DNA from: Bradyrhizobium sp. 190
GTDB taxonomy: Bacteria > Pseudomonadota > Alphaproteobacteria > Rhizobiales > Xanthobacteraceae
DNA length: 64,000 nucleotides
Assembly: GCF_023073415.1 (NCBI RefSeq)
Contig: NZ_JADPJL010000036.1
Span: 59,416 to 123,415 of the forward strand
Direction: 5' to 3'
Part shown: piece by piece, positions 18,268-27,847 of the stretch
Position numbering within the stretch: the first letter of the stretch is position 1
Layout: each line of letters begins with the position of its first letter
The notes under the pieces: generated by a model
Database searches by the model: none
The model's input: the letters and a program-made list of their open reading frames with translations, nothing else
Told to the model about the DNA's origin: nothing
Position numbers and translations under genes: made by a program

Positions 18268-19442
18268 AGTCGCGGGCGCCGCAAGGGTCGCCCTGCCAGG
18301 CGGAGGACATATTTTCGCATCTGACCGATAGCATTGATCGCCGGCAGCGAGAACGCCCGCTTGGGCCGGTCAGCAATTTTGTCGCCGATCAACTGCCGCA
18401 CTGCATTGCGGAGATCAAATGCAGTGAACGACCAGATGAAGCGGTTAAGGCTCTTGGGCGTAGCATCAACGCGATGATTGCGGAGACGGACTATGATGCG
18501 CAGCTGCTCAGTCTGCCGCAGCCGGACTTCGAGATCGCTAAGACAGACATCCAATATCTCGTAAATTGTGCTTATCAGATGTCTGCGTTTGCCGGCCTTC
18601 ATCCCGTGGACGCCGAGCTGACGGTGGGAGAGGCACTGAGCCGCCTTGCGCGCTCAAGTTGTCAACGGCAGCCTGGCATTGAGGTCCTCTCCTATGAAGA
18701 TATGATCCTTACGAATCCATTGCAGAACGATCCACGCGTATACTGCCTCGGGGCGGCCGGGGTCGAGGAGCGAGATTTTTGCTTGGGCCATCAGATCATC
18801 GAGAGCGAATTGCAGTCAGCAATGGACGCTCTGCTTAAGTTGCGTGATGTGGCCGACGTGGATGCGGGGCAATGTCTCGCGCTATGCCTGGAGCGCCTTG
18901 AGTCAGCAAACTATGTTCTGACGCGCTTTTATGAACATATGTCGCCGGACTTATTTGGCCAATTTCGTGTGTTTTACGGAAAGAATCCTTACAAGAATAC
19001 GCTTGGTCCAAGCGGCCGCTTCTCGGCCCGTATCGTGGCGGTCTCGGTGCTACTGGTCGGTGAAGAACTCTTCCACCAGAAACCGCAATTTTATAGGGAT
19101 CTGTATCGGCTGTCCGAATATTATCCGCAGAGATGCATTCACGAGGTATTCCGCTGGCTGTCGTCAGGCAAAGGGAGTGCACCGCTCAAGCCGACTTGGC
19201 TAAAGGGGAAAGCGGACTTTCCCAGGGTTGCGACCATTTCGCCAGTCATGGAGCATCACGGCGGCGAAATCGGAACGCTGCGCACGTCCTGTGTTTGTGC
19301 ACTAGATCGGTTTACCCGGATGCACCGTAGTACGGCCTTAAAATATACGGTTGAGCCGGGTCGTCCAGTTGTCGGAGTTGAGGTATCGGAAAGTGTTGAG
19401 GCTGTCCTTTCTCAGCGGCTGTTGACAGAGGCGCGCCGGTAA
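18264..19442 (+). CDS. PrnB-like protein (haem dioxygenase superfamily), tentative
   Basis: A 392-residue soluble, mostly helical protein. Its middle resembles PrnB, the haem enzyme of pyrrolnitrin synthesis, and its relatives related to indoleamine/tryptophan dioxygenases: compare the run RFYEHMSPDLFGQFRVFYG, GPSGRFSARIVAVSVLLVG and FYRDLYRLSEYYPQ (residues ~220-295) with PrnB's ISPQVFYDELRPFYEP, LGPGAVEMP region and YREFKETYLP. I recalled this similarity from memory and could not test it. Members act on tryptophan- or tyrosine-derived substrates. A candidate axial histidine lies in VMEHHGGEIG (~330). Its ATG overlaps the radical SAM stop codon by four bases, so it is translationally coupled. 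If the assignment is wrong it is an orphan family tied to the radical SAM partner. Confidence 0.55.
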   Translation: MKSRAPQGSPCQAEDIFSHLTDSIDRRQRERPLGPVSNFVADQLPHCIAEIKCSERPDEAVKALGRSINAMIAETDYDAQLLSLPQPDFEIAKTDIQYLVNCAYQMSAFAGLHPVDAELTVGEALSRLARSSCQRQPGIEVLSYEDMILTNPLQNDPRVYCLGAAGVEERDFCLGHQIIESELQSAMDALLKLRDVADVDAGQCLALCLERLESANYVLTRFYEHMSPDLFGQFRVFYGKNPYKNTLGPSGRFSARIVAVSVLLVGEELFHQKPQFYRDLYRLSEYYPQRCIHEVFRWLSSGKGSAPLKPTWLKGKADFPRVATISPVMEHHGGEIGTLRTSCVCALDRFTRMHRSTALKYTVEPGRPVVGVEVSESVEAVLSQRLLTEARR

Positions 19443-19526
19443 GCTGACGGTGGTCTCTGGGTGGCGAAAAGCAGACAACGATGCCAGAGGCGCAGGCGTC
19501 CGACACCGGTCGAGAGGTGATAGTCG

Positions 19527-20018
19527 ATGTCTCAAGACGAACTGATCCTTCGTCGGTTCGAGTCTGGGGATAGCGATGATGTATGGCATCTGCACAGAAG
19601 CGCATCGCAGGATGTTGGTGTGTGTGGCCCGGAAGGGGCCTGGGAGGATGATTTACGCAATATCGGGGAAGTATACATCGCCTCGGGCGGAGACTTCGTA
19701 GTTGCGCATATTGGTCCCCGACTCGCTGCCATGGGTGGGCTGAACCCTTTTGATGATGATGTCGCAGAACTTAAACGTATGCGGGTCGACCCCGTCTTTC
19801 AGCGACGAGGGTTTGGAAGGAGGGTTCTTCGTGAATTGGAGTCGCGAGCTCTTGCTCTCGGTTTCAAATGGATAATGCTCGACACAACAACGATCCAAGT
19901 AGGGGCCCAAAGACTTTATGAGAGCTCTGGCTATGTTCGCCGCAGGGAAGGGATGTTGCACGGATATGCAGTGATCTTTTACGAGAAGCGGCTCATTGGC
20001 CAGGATGACCCCGCATGA
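19527..20018 (+). CDS. GNAT-family N-acetyltransferase
   Basis: A 163-residue acetyl-CoA-dependent acetyltransferase. The acetyl-CoA loop is clear in ELKRMRVDPVFQRRGFGRRVL (residues ~88-108, the Q/RxxGxG/A motif), followed by the FKWIMLDTTT strand and the LYESSGYVRR end typical of motif B. A GAGAGGTGAT ribosome-binding site precedes the ATG. It lies 84 bases after the PrnB-like gene with no obvious terminator between, so it is probably the last gene of the NifA-controlled unit. It may modify the pathway product or give self-protection; its target cannot be read from sequence. Confidence 0.85.
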   Translation: MSQDELILRRFESGDSDDVWHLHRSASQDVGVCGPEGAWEDDLRNIGEVYIASGGDFVVAHIGPRLAAMGGLNPFDDDVAELKRMRVDPVFQRRGFGRRVLRELESRALALGFKWIMLDTTTIQVGAQRLYESSGYVRRREGMLHGYAVIFYEKRLIGQDDPA

Positions 20019-20085
20019 GCAAATGAGGTTGTGAGACCGGATAATCCAGTGAAGCTCTACGGACGCGCAACGAGCACAAATTCAA

Positions 20086-20637
20086 TCACTGCCCCTGACT
20101 AGCCCAAACGCCCAAACTCGCTCCTTGGGAATGATGTCGAATGCGCTCAGATAAAACCGTAACATCCGCGAGCACTTTCTCGTTGAGTCCCGCGAGATCT
20201 GCGATCGGAATGAATCGTGTCACTGTAGCTGACAAGGACGTGAAGGTTTTGCGACCGATAGGCGTCGAACGCACGCACAAACTCACGCCTGGCCGAACCA
20301 GCGTTGAATTCAAAACGAGAGCTGACACGGTGCGCCAGCGGCGGATAGGCGAAGACGCTCTGGAGCGTCGTCGGCTCGCGACGTGAGCGGATGGCGCGAA
20401 GCGTCGAAAGTCAGCGGAAGTCGGGGCCGCCTGTTCAGACGGACGGTCGCAACCTGCATAGCGTGGGACAGACTTAAAGCGTCCCCCGTGAAGATGCGAT
20501 AGCCCAGCCGCTTGAAATGCCTGGACACGGTGCATGTGCCGGCGAACGGATCGTAGAGCGAGTGGCCCCGGCGCCATGCGCGCGGCAAAACTCTCCAGCC
20601 AGGGCAACGTCGCGGTCTTCGAGACGATATAGCGCAT
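20086..20637 (-). pseudogene. Adenine-specific DNA methyltransferase relic
   Basis: The start reads RYIVSKTATLPWLESF and, after a frameshift, HSLYDPFAGTCTVSRHFKRLG, which contains the SAM-binding DPFxGxGxV motif of DNA adenine methylases (here the second G is Cys). Later pieces (VLVSYSDT, IPIADLAGLNEKVLADVTVL and RIRHHSQG) alternate between frames. The target-recognition and DPPY regions are missing. A small helix-turn-helix frame lies just upstream, as expected for a restriction or phage-derived cassette. Non-functional. Confidence 0.5.
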
Positions 20638-20714
20638 CAGGTCTACCGCCTTGTCCGAACCGCGTCGTCGACCTCGAATGCCTCAACTGCACGCAGCAAC
20701 AAACGCAACAGATT

Positions 20715-20951
20715 TCATGCATATGCGCCATCACGACAGCCGACCGCTCCGACCGAGAGTCGTCCCAATCCAATCATGAGACGCGCTGCATCAGTCTCTG
20801 TGATAGGCCTATCGTTCATCGCTCGCCAAACCAGCGTCCGCTCCAGCTTCAGCTCACTGGCAAGCTGCGCAGCACTCCAGCCGAAGTTCTGCGATAACTC
20901 GCGCAAGCCCCTGGCTGTGTCCCGATCTGGCTTGCCAGCCGGCAACCGCAT
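20715..20951 (-). CDS. Small helix-turn-helix protein, possibly truncated
   Basis: A 78-residue frame whose centre looks like a lambda-repressor-type helix-turn-helix (NFGWSAAQLASELKLERTLVWRAM, residues ~22-45). The N-terminal end runs into the IS256 relic that starts at about 20945 on the other strand, so the native start may be lost. It lies upstream of the methyltransferase relic on the same strand and could have been its controller. Confidence 0.4.
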   Translation of the reverse strand: MRLPAGKPDRDTARGLRELSQNFGWSAAQLASELKLERTLVWRAMNDRPITETDAARLMIGLGRLSVGAVGCRDGAYA

Positions 20952-21319
20952 TTGCCCAGGACGATGCCGAGGCCGCTAAAATGCAGTGGCGCAAGGTCTC
21001 CGACCAGCTCCGTCCCAAGCTGCCCAAGCTTGCCGGCTTCCTCGACGAGGCCGAGACCGACGTGCTCGCCTACATGACGTTCCCACCGCAGCACCGGACC
21101 AAGCTGCACTCGATCGAGCGGCTCAACGGTGAGATCAAGCGGCGCACCGAGGTGATCGGCATCTTCCCCAATGAGGACGCCATCGTCCGGCTCATCGGCG
21201 CGATCCTGCTCGAGCAGAACGACGAATGGGCCGTCCAGCGCGCCCGCTACATGACGCTGGAAACTATCGCTCCGTTGAGCGATGATCCAACCGTCAGCCT
21301 CCCGGCTATCGCCAGCTGA
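20945..21319 (+). pseudogene. IS256-family transposase C-terminal relic
   Basis: In one open frame this reads as the last ~125 residues of an IS256/Mutator transposase: FAQDDAEAAKMQWRKVSDQL, then LKPKLPKL-type repeats, FLDEAETDVLAYMTFP, IERLNGEIKRRTEVIGIFPN and LLEQNDEWAVQRARYMTLE, ending normally. The usual HSTNPIERLNG is shortened to HSIERLNG, an in-frame loss of three residues. The N-terminal catalytic part is absent, so it cannot transpose alone. It is a different copy from the relic at 4.6-4.9 kb. Confidence 0.75.
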
Positions 21320-21947
21320 CCAGTCCGGCTCTTGCCGGCGAACGCGGTGTCCCACCGCCAGTTACACCACGCTTAGGGACACGATCCGGTTCGACTAATG
21401 GCCGGACACACGTCCGCCTTGCGAGGAGCGATTCATCTGCAGGGTTTGCAATAAGCGCGGCACCATTCTAAGGGAGCGAAGTGACCCAACCATGCCCATG
21501 AGAAAGCGTACGGACTAAGAACTGCAACTCATCTCCACATCGTGTACGCGTCTGTAGCGCATCACTGCGCGCTCAGTAGCTAACCTGGTTCTGGCCATTA
21601 ATTGAGCTTTCCATCGGGTGCCGACTTCGAGACTCTTCCAAGCGATATCGCTACTAAGGCCGATCTCGTGGTTTCTCATCTGTCGCAGACCTTATCGAGC
21701 ACCGCCCGCACCCGCGGCGTTGTCTCGGCTTCGAACGTCGGGCGAGTCCCGAGAAAGAATGGATGTCAAATCGACTAGGCTTGCAGAATTCGAAAGGTTA
21801 AGGCCACCGCACAAACCTGTCCATCGGCTGCGAGATACCAGATGCCGGTGTTTCCAAGTCCCTTAGGCATCAACGCCTGCTCGGCGAACATCCGCTTTGC
21901 GCAATCGGGTTGAAAACTCGAGCTTGCGAACAGCCGAAAGCGCGGAT
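21320..21947. other. Intergenic, no gene seen
   Basis: About 630 bases after the IS256 relic with no recognisable protein, RNA or repeat on either strand. Confidence 0.5.
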
Positions 21948-22226
21948 TCACTCAGGTATAGAAGCCTGGGATGAAGCAGTGATTGGGCGAACAGCAAGCG
22001 CATCAAGCGACCCATCGTAGGCATGAAGGCAGATCTCTGGAAGAGCGCGGACTACCAATCGCCGGGCCTGAAGCACTTCCGGAGAAGCGCACCGCTTTGG
22101 GACCAGCAAAAAGTAGCCGATCATCGGCGCCAGGCAGATATCAGCTAGCCAACTCATTGCCGTCTGCTCGATCAGAGACAAGCCACGATCGAAGCTTCTC
22201 TTGCGCGCGAGGTGCCGCTCTGTCAC
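21948..22226 (-). pseudogene. Glutathione S-transferase-like C-terminal relic, tentative
   Basis: A 92-codon frame with LADICLAPMIGYFLLVP, which resembles the helical C-terminal domain of GST-family proteins (normally LADxxLAPxxxYF). No thioredoxin-like N-terminal domain is present upstream, where the MFS gene ends 14 bases away. Probably a relic; the family call is weak. Confidence 0.3.
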
Positions 22227-22239
22227 GTTTCAAACGCAT

Positions 22240-23376
22240 TCACCGTGTGTTCGCCGTCACGATGGGCGCCAAGAGCACGACGAGGCACATGAGCCCGGCT
22301 AGGACCCCAAATGCGGCCGGCAGTCCCACGTACTTGGCCAGTAACCCTATACCAGCCGGTCCAATGAGAATTCCGGCATAACCAACCGTCATGATCGCGG
22401 CAATCGCCGGACCAACGGGCATCGCCTCCTGCGTGCCGGCGCGCCGGAACAGAATCGGGGCGACATTCGATAGGCCAAGACCAATGAGCAGCAAGCCGGC
22501 CATGGCGATGACGGCTACCGGTGCGGCCAGCAGAGCTCCGAAACCGGCCAAGGCCAGTAGACTTCCGAACATAAGTGTCGCGCGGTCCCCCGCGCGTTCG
22601 ACGACGGCGTCGCCAGCAAGGCGTCCCACCGTCATGGCTATGGAGAACAGTACATACGCTAAGCCGCCCTGCGTCTTTGGAGCAAGACCAGCGCCGACGA
22701 CCAACAAGGCAGCCCAATCGAGCATCGCGCCTTCGATAAGGAAGGCGATCGCCGCAATCGCGGCTAGAAGGAGCACGATGGAACGCGGCAGAACGAACGA
22801 CGGTCCCTGGTCCGCCTGCGCCGTTGGTACCAATCGCGGCCACGCCAGCATGATCGCGATCACTATCAATCCCGAGCAGACCACAGTCGAAACAAATGCG
22901 TCAATCTGCAGCGAGAGAAAAGCGGTCATGGCTGCAGACCCCACAAGTCCCCCGATGCTGAATTGAGCGTGGAAGCTGGACATCAGCGGGCACTCCGCCG
23001 TGCGCTCCACCTCGATCGCATGAATGTTCGCGGCCACGCTAATCGAGCCTATCGAGGCGCCTAAGGCGAATAGCGCGACGCCGAGCGACAACTTGCTAGC
23101 TGTCGTGAGGCACGGCAGGACGATCGCGAGACTAAGCCCACCCACAAGAATGATCAGCCTGACGCCGTAGCGGGCGCTCAAAACACTGGTCAGAAGCATC
23201 GCGATGATGGATCCAGCACCCAGGCAGAGCAGTAGTAGGCCAAGCACGCCATCATCCACCGCCAGCCGGTCTTTCGCAAATGGTACGAGCGGGGCCCAGG
23301 CCCCGAAGCCGACCCCGGGAACGAAGAATGCAAGACGCGTTGCTAACCGAGAGGATGGTTGACCAGCAGACGCCAT
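22240..23376 (-). CDS. MFS transporter
   Basis: A 378-residue inner-membrane transporter of the major facilitator superfamily with about twelve hydrophobic segments. Typical features are a short polar N-terminus before FFVPGVGFGAWAPLVPF (helix 1), a loop 2-3 region with LSARYGVRL, and a second half beginning near AIAAIAFLIEGAMLDWAALL. The ATG at 23376 gives the normal length; starting further upstream would add an arginine-rich stretch unlike the family. Substrate unknown. Neighbours on both sides are relics, so context gives no hint; no promoter was resolved. Confidence 0.8.
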   Translation of the reverse strand: MASAGQPSSRLATRLAFFVPGVGFGAWAPLVPFAKDRLAVDDGVLGLLLLCLGAGSIIAMLLTSVLSARYGVRLIILVGGLSLAIVLPCLTTASKLSLGVALFALGASIGSISVAANIHAIEVERTAECPLMSSFHAQFSIGGLVGSAAMTAFLSLQIDAFVSTVVCSGLIVIAIMLAWPRLVPTAQADQGPSFVLPRSIVLLLAAIAAIAFLIEGAMLDWAALLVVGAGLAPKTQGGLAYVLFSIAMTVGRLAGDAVVERAGDRATLMFGSLLALAGFGALLAAPVAVIAMAGLLLIGLGLSNVAPILFRRAGTQEAMPVGPAIAAIMTVGYAGILIGPAGIGLLAKYVGLPAAFGVLAGLMCLVVLLAPIVTANTR

Positions 23377-24340
23377 GACAGGGACCTTATTGATAGACGA
23401 CCCGCGGGCGCTGTACCAGCGACGGACTCCCGCGCGACAGAGAGTGCGCAGGTTCGGCGGTCGAGAGGACATCGTTTGTTGGCGCAATCGCCATGCCGGA
23501 CGGTTCAGCGCGTGATATCGGATCGCGTCGATCGTCACTCTTCTAGTTCGATCCGCGACGACATCTTTGATTGCAAATACGATGCCACCGCGAAAACTCA
23601 CGTGACGTCTCGATCCGAACTCGATACGATCGGCAACTGTGCCGGCTAGGCATGGAGCGTTGGGGGCTCTCAACAAGCTTGTTACTTGCTGATTGATGAG
23701 TGCGGTCGCGCACTGAAGGAGCACGAAGCACCCGAGTGCGCCTCGAGACCGCGCATTACGATTCCGTGGCGCCCTTCAGCGCGCCAACGCGGCCTCGCCT
23801 TCCGTAGTCATATCCGCGACAAATCAATATGGCTCAGTCGCAAAGCTGACAACGAGATGAAATTCCATCTTGCCGATCGCAATCGGTCTCAATGCGAGGC
23901 GATGGGCTTGCAACCCGGTTACTCTGGGCTTGCGTAGCCTGCCAAAGCTTGTGGCAACCGACATCGCGGTGTAGACGCCGACATAAACACTTTGATCATG
24001 GAAGCCACGCAGAGGCTTATGTGCCTGCTAGACTCATGGTCTTGGTCAGCGCCCCCGCCACGGCTCGCGATTGACGACTTCTTCATCGAATTGGCTGTGC
24101 ACATGGACCGGCATTGATGCTTCTCCTTGTGAGGGATGCGCGGCTCGTTGCCCCAACGTCCATCGAGAAACTGCCCCGCCGAGATCGCGATCCGCTCCTG
24201 CGTAAACAGCGGACGAATCCGTTGCTTGGCCTGCCGCAACAAAGAAGCCCACAGCGTCGCGTATCTTCGACCGACGCTCCACCAATCATCAAATCCCGAA
24301 TCATGGTCGCCCATAGATTCAGAACTACCCGAAAATTGCA
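23377..24340. other. Intergenic region with IS701-like relic
   Basis: The only recognisable item is on the minus strand at about 24150-24290: WASLLRQAKQRIRPLFTQER and ISAGQFLDG resemble the N-terminal part of IS701-family transposases (LFxxxRxxxSAxxFLDGLLG). The rest of the element is gone. The remaining sequence shows no gene. Confidence 0.35.
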
Positions 24341-24344
24341 ACTG

Positions 24345-24640
24345 TAGTGCTAGACACGGTCGCCAAATGCATCGAACTCCGTCCGGATCGCTTGTCGGAC
24401 TTCGGTTACGCGCATATTGCCTCCTTCAAGAAGCATCAGTGCAAGATCGGCGAATACGCCCTGCCCCAGAAGTCGTGCGTCATCTTCAGTCGGAATTGCG
24501 GAAGCCCTGGTCGACGCGGGCTACGTGCGCATTAGTTTCGACCACTTCGCCCTACCCGGCGACAATCTTGCCGCGGCGAAGCGCGAGGGGCGGCTGCGTC
24601 GGAACTTCCAGGGTTACACCGACGACGCCGGCGAAACGGA
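24345..24640 (+). pseudogene. hemN (oxygen-independent coproporphyrinogen III oxidase) relic A
   Basis: Two frames give a central piece of HemN: LRPDRLSDFGYAHIASFKKHQ (24370-24440), then after a frameshift ISFDHFALPGDNLAAAKREG and RLRRNFQGYT (24530-24630). These are the RPDRxxxFGYAHVPxxKKHQ and DHFALPxD...GRLRRNFQGYT blocks of the family. The radical SAM N-terminus and the C-terminal third are missing. A longer relic of the same gene lies at 38.4-39.1 kb. Confidence 0.7.
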
Positions 24641-24681
24641 TAAAAAGAACACAGTTTATCAATTTTTGGTTCTGAATTGCG

Positions 24682-25533
24682 CTACAGATTTGGCAACGCC
24701 AGCAGTACGTTATCGATCAGCCGGGTCGAACCGACGTAGGCTGCGGCACAGAGCGCCGCCGGAAGCCGCAGCGGACTCTCGGCACGCTTGAGCGTATCAC
24801 CATCGACAAGTTCAAGGTATTGCAGCCGATCAACTGTCTCAAGATGCCGCTCGGCGATCGCAATCAGCTTATCCACCTCGCGCACTCCTGAGCGGAACTC
24901 ATCCGCCGCGGCGAACAGCCCACGACTGATGGCAACGGCTCGCCGACGTTCTTCCTCGCTGAGATATCGATTGCGACTGCTCATCGCGAGCCCGTCCGGT
25001 TCCCGAACGGTTGGCACGGTGACGATCTCGATGGGAAGATTGAGATCAGTTGCCATGCGACGAACGACCGCGCATTGCTGAAAATCCTTTTGCCCGAAAA
25101 ACACGACGTCCGGATGCACCATGTTGAACAGCTTGCATACGACGGTTGCGACGCCGCGAAAATGCCCACGCCTGAAAGCCCCGCATAGTGGCTTCGCCAA
25201 TTCGCCCGGTTCGACGAAGGTCTCGAATTGAGCCGGATAGACTTCCTGTGCACCCGGCGCGAAGACAATCGCAACACCGGCATCGCGGCACAATTTTTCA
25301 TCGCGCAGGAAATCGCGAGGATAGCTGCTGAGATCCTCGTTTGGTCCGAACTGAGTCGGATTGACGAAGATGCTAACGACGGTGACGTCGCATTGCGCTC
25401 GGCTCGTCTTGACCAGGGCCAGATGGCCATCGTGCAAATAGCCCATTGTCGGCACGAGCCCGACGCGTTTGCCCGCGCTGCAAGCCTTCGCGAGCTCACG
25501 ACGAAGCTCAGCGACCGTGGTAATCGTCTGCAT
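24682..25533 (-). CDS. panC: Pantothenate synthetase (pantoate-beta-alanine ligase)
   Basis: A 283-residue enzyme that joins pantoate and beta-alanine with ATP, the last step of pantothenate (vitamin B5) synthesis. The family motifs are complete: LVPTMGYLHDGHLALV (HxGH nucleotide-binding), SIFVNPTQFGPNEDL, FVEPGELAKPLCG, RGHFRGVATVVCKLFN, FGQKDFQQ and PDGLAMSSRNRYLS (KMSKS-like). Length is normal. It follows panB by 14 bases, with AAGGTG as ribosome-binding site, so the two form an operon. An N-terminal panC copy is not seen next to the second panB at 61 kb. Confidence 0.96.
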   Translation of the reverse strand: MQTITTVAELRRELAKACSAGKRVGLVPTMGYLHDGHLALVKTSRAQCDVTVVSIFVNPTQFGPNEDLSSYPRDFLRDEKLCRDAGVAIVFAPGAQEVYPAQFETFVEPGELAKPLCGAFRRGHFRGVATVVCKLFNMVHPDVVFFGQKDFQQCAVVRRMATDLNLPIEIVTVPTVREPDGLAMSSRNRYLSEEERRRAVAISRGLFAAADEFRSGVREVDKLIAIAERHLETVDRLQYLELVDGDTLKRAESPLRLPAALCAAAYVGSTRLIDNVLLALPNL

Positions 25534-25547
25534 CGTAGCACCTTACA

Positions 25548-26420
25548 TCAGGTTGGGTTGGGAGGAGCCCAGTTTGCGATGATGTTACCCAGGCTTTCAG
25601 GAAGCCGATAGGACTCTTGCGGCGCCGGGAACGCTCCACTGCGGACATCGGTAGCCCAGCGCGACAGCGCCTCCTGCAACAGCTGAAAACCATCAGCATA
25701 GGCGCGAACGAATTTGGGCCGATGACCTTCGATCAGCCCCAGCACGTCATGGAATACGAGCACTTGGCCCGAGCACCCGGGACCCGCGCCGATTCCAATA
25801 GTTGGTATCGACAGCGATTCGGTCGCTCGCTGGGCTAGCTCGGCCGGAATGCCTTCAAGCACCAACGCGAAGCATCCGGCCTCCTGCAGACGGTGAGCGT
25901 CATCAAGCAGCCGCAAAGCGTCATCGGCTTTCCGGCCCTGCACCTTGAATCCGCCCATGATATTGACGCTCTGCGGGGTGAGGCCGAGATGGCCCATGAC
26001 GGGAATTTCGCAATCGACCAGGGCACGCACCATCTCCACGCGCTTGGCTCCGCCCTCGAGTTTCACTGCATCTGCGCCTCGCTGCAGGAACCCTCCGGCG
26101 TTGCGTATCGTCTCCTCCGGACTAAGGTGAAAGCTAAGAAACGGCATATCGGCCACGAGCAGGGCACGGGGCCTTGTGCGCGCAACAGCTTCGAGATGAT
26201 GATTCATCATCGCCATGCTGACTGGCAACGTGTTGTCGAATCCGAGGCAGACATTGCCAACACTGTCGCCGACAAGAATGATGTCGACGATGGGGTCAGC
26301 GATGCCTGCCGTAACCGCATCGTAGGCGGTGGTCATGGCGACACGCCGCCGCTCCTGCTTCCACCGCTGCAGGATTGGAATCGTGATCCGCTCAACTGAC
26401 ACTTCCGAAGCGTGGCTCAT
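25548..26420 (-). CDS. panB: 3-methyl-2-oxobutanoate hydroxymethyltransferase
   Basis: A 290-residue enzyme that adds a hydroxymethyl group from methylene-tetrahydrofolate to ketoisovalerate, giving ketopantoate. Visible motifs: MTTAYDAVTAGIAD, DIILVGDSVGNV (metal-binding Asp), MAMMNHHLEAV, LLVADMPFLS, GADAVKLEGG, PVMGHLGLTPQS with GGFKVQGR, and IPTIGIGAGPGCSGQVLV. The first ATG gives a short leader (MSHASEVSVERITIP) that the broken copy at 61 kb also has, supporting the start. First gene of panBC. No regulatory site was identified in the 200 bases upstream. Confidence 0.96.
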   Translation of the reverse strand: MSHASEVSVERITIPILQRWKQERRRVAMTTAYDAVTAGIADPIVDIILVGDSVGNVCLGFDNTLPVSMAMMNHHLEAVARTRPRALLVADMPFLSFHLSPEETIRNAGGFLQRGADAVKLEGGAKRVEMVRALVDCEIPVMGHLGLTPQSVNIMGGFKVQGRKADDALRLLDDAHRLQEAGCFALVLEGIPAELAQRATESLSIPTIGIGAGPGCSGQVLVFHDVLGLIEGHRPKFVRAYADGFQLLQEALSRWATDVRSGAFPAPQESYRLPESLGNIIANWAPPNPT

Positions 26421-27477
26421 TTTCGATCCGTTCCGTCAGATGGCCTCAGGTCGATTTCGCAGCTCGAATTTGATCTCACCTGGTCGCCTACGATTTTGAA
26501 GCCACGGCCCTCCGCACCGAATAAGCTAGGCGAACGGTAATCCGATTCTTGCGACCGAAGCCGTTGAGTATTGCGCGCATCCCCGGGGACCACCCTTTTT
26601 CTATGGCGGACGAGTGAAAACTGTCAACCATGAAAGGGAAACATACGTCTCCAAAGTAGCAGGCGCGTGCATAAAAAATCCAATGGTCGCCCGACCATCA
26701 AGCAAGAACTCCCCAGATTCAAATTGTCATTTGGAAGCGCCTTGCGTCACGCTGGGCCTCAGGGCGCGCCGATCCGATCATTCTGACGCAATTTGCGTGC
26801 GGCGGTGTCTTAACCGCATCTCCTGCATGTCGGACTGGCTGGCTCTGCCCCGGAGGCAATACTCTACCCGAGCGAGTTCGTTTCCGAGCCTCATCAAGTT
26901 CAACTGCAGCCAGAGGATTTGTTGCCGCTCACACCTGCTGCGCTGAATTAACGCTCCGGCATACTTCCCCATACGGAGCTGATAGAAATTGCGTACCATG
27001 CCCTGCTCCAATCCCTTCTCCAGGATACTTGGCATTTTCCAGCTCCCGAAACAGGCCTCGCGCTCACCCTCTGTTGTAGCGGCATATCGCGATCGATTGG
27101 TTCGATGAACCCCTGCCTGTCGGCCGAAAATTGCGTTTGGGCGTAATTCCGCGATGAAATCCTTCAAACGAGCTCGGAGTGACCGCCCCCGCCTTCGTCA
27201 AATGCAAGCATGGGAGTGCTTTCCAGCGCAGCAGACCGTGAAAGCTATGCAGACGCGCGTCTGCCGCCGCTAATTCGATGGCGTGTGGATAACCCGGGCG
27301 TACAGACTTGTCAGGCGAGCCGCTTAGAGGCGTCGCTGACCTGAGGCGCCGGTGCGCTTGCCGTCCGCTTGCTGCTCAATTCGCAGCAGCCATGGCAGCC
27401 CAAGCGTCAGGCCATCGAAGAGTCGACGGTTTGACACGGCCAGCCAAGTCATGCGATGCAAAAAGGGCTAAGCGGGG
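26421..27477. other. Intergenic region, no recognised gene
   Basis: A TTG-started minus-strand frame (26778-27167, 129 codons) contains a fairly protein-like stretch (MPSILEKGLEQGMVRNFYQL, MRLGNELARVEYCLRG) but matches no family I know. No promoter, repeat or RNA was recognised in the rest. Confidence 0.35.
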
Positions 27478-27847
27478 TTAAGGCGCAGTAGTGCGGTCGC
27501 AACCTAACGGCGGCCGCCATTGCGGGGTCAGCAGCTTCTGCTGCACATGTTCAAAGACCACTACTATTCGTCGAAGACACGATTTTTCGTAACAACACTC
27601 CGCATTCCCCTTGTGCGTCTTTTCGTGGCGTCTTGTACTGGTTGTCAGCGCGATCGTTCTACCCGCCGCGCTAATGCGTAGGTCAGGTCGATACCGCAAT
27701 AGGCGTCCGTGCCCGATGCAGTGGCCATGCACTGACAAATGACGAGAACTGGCAGTTGCCAGGATGCCCCAGATACGGTCTTTGCAGACAATGAGCGTCC
27801 TGCCAAGCGGGTCGTAGGACGTACACTCGAAGGCGAGACAAAGCCAA

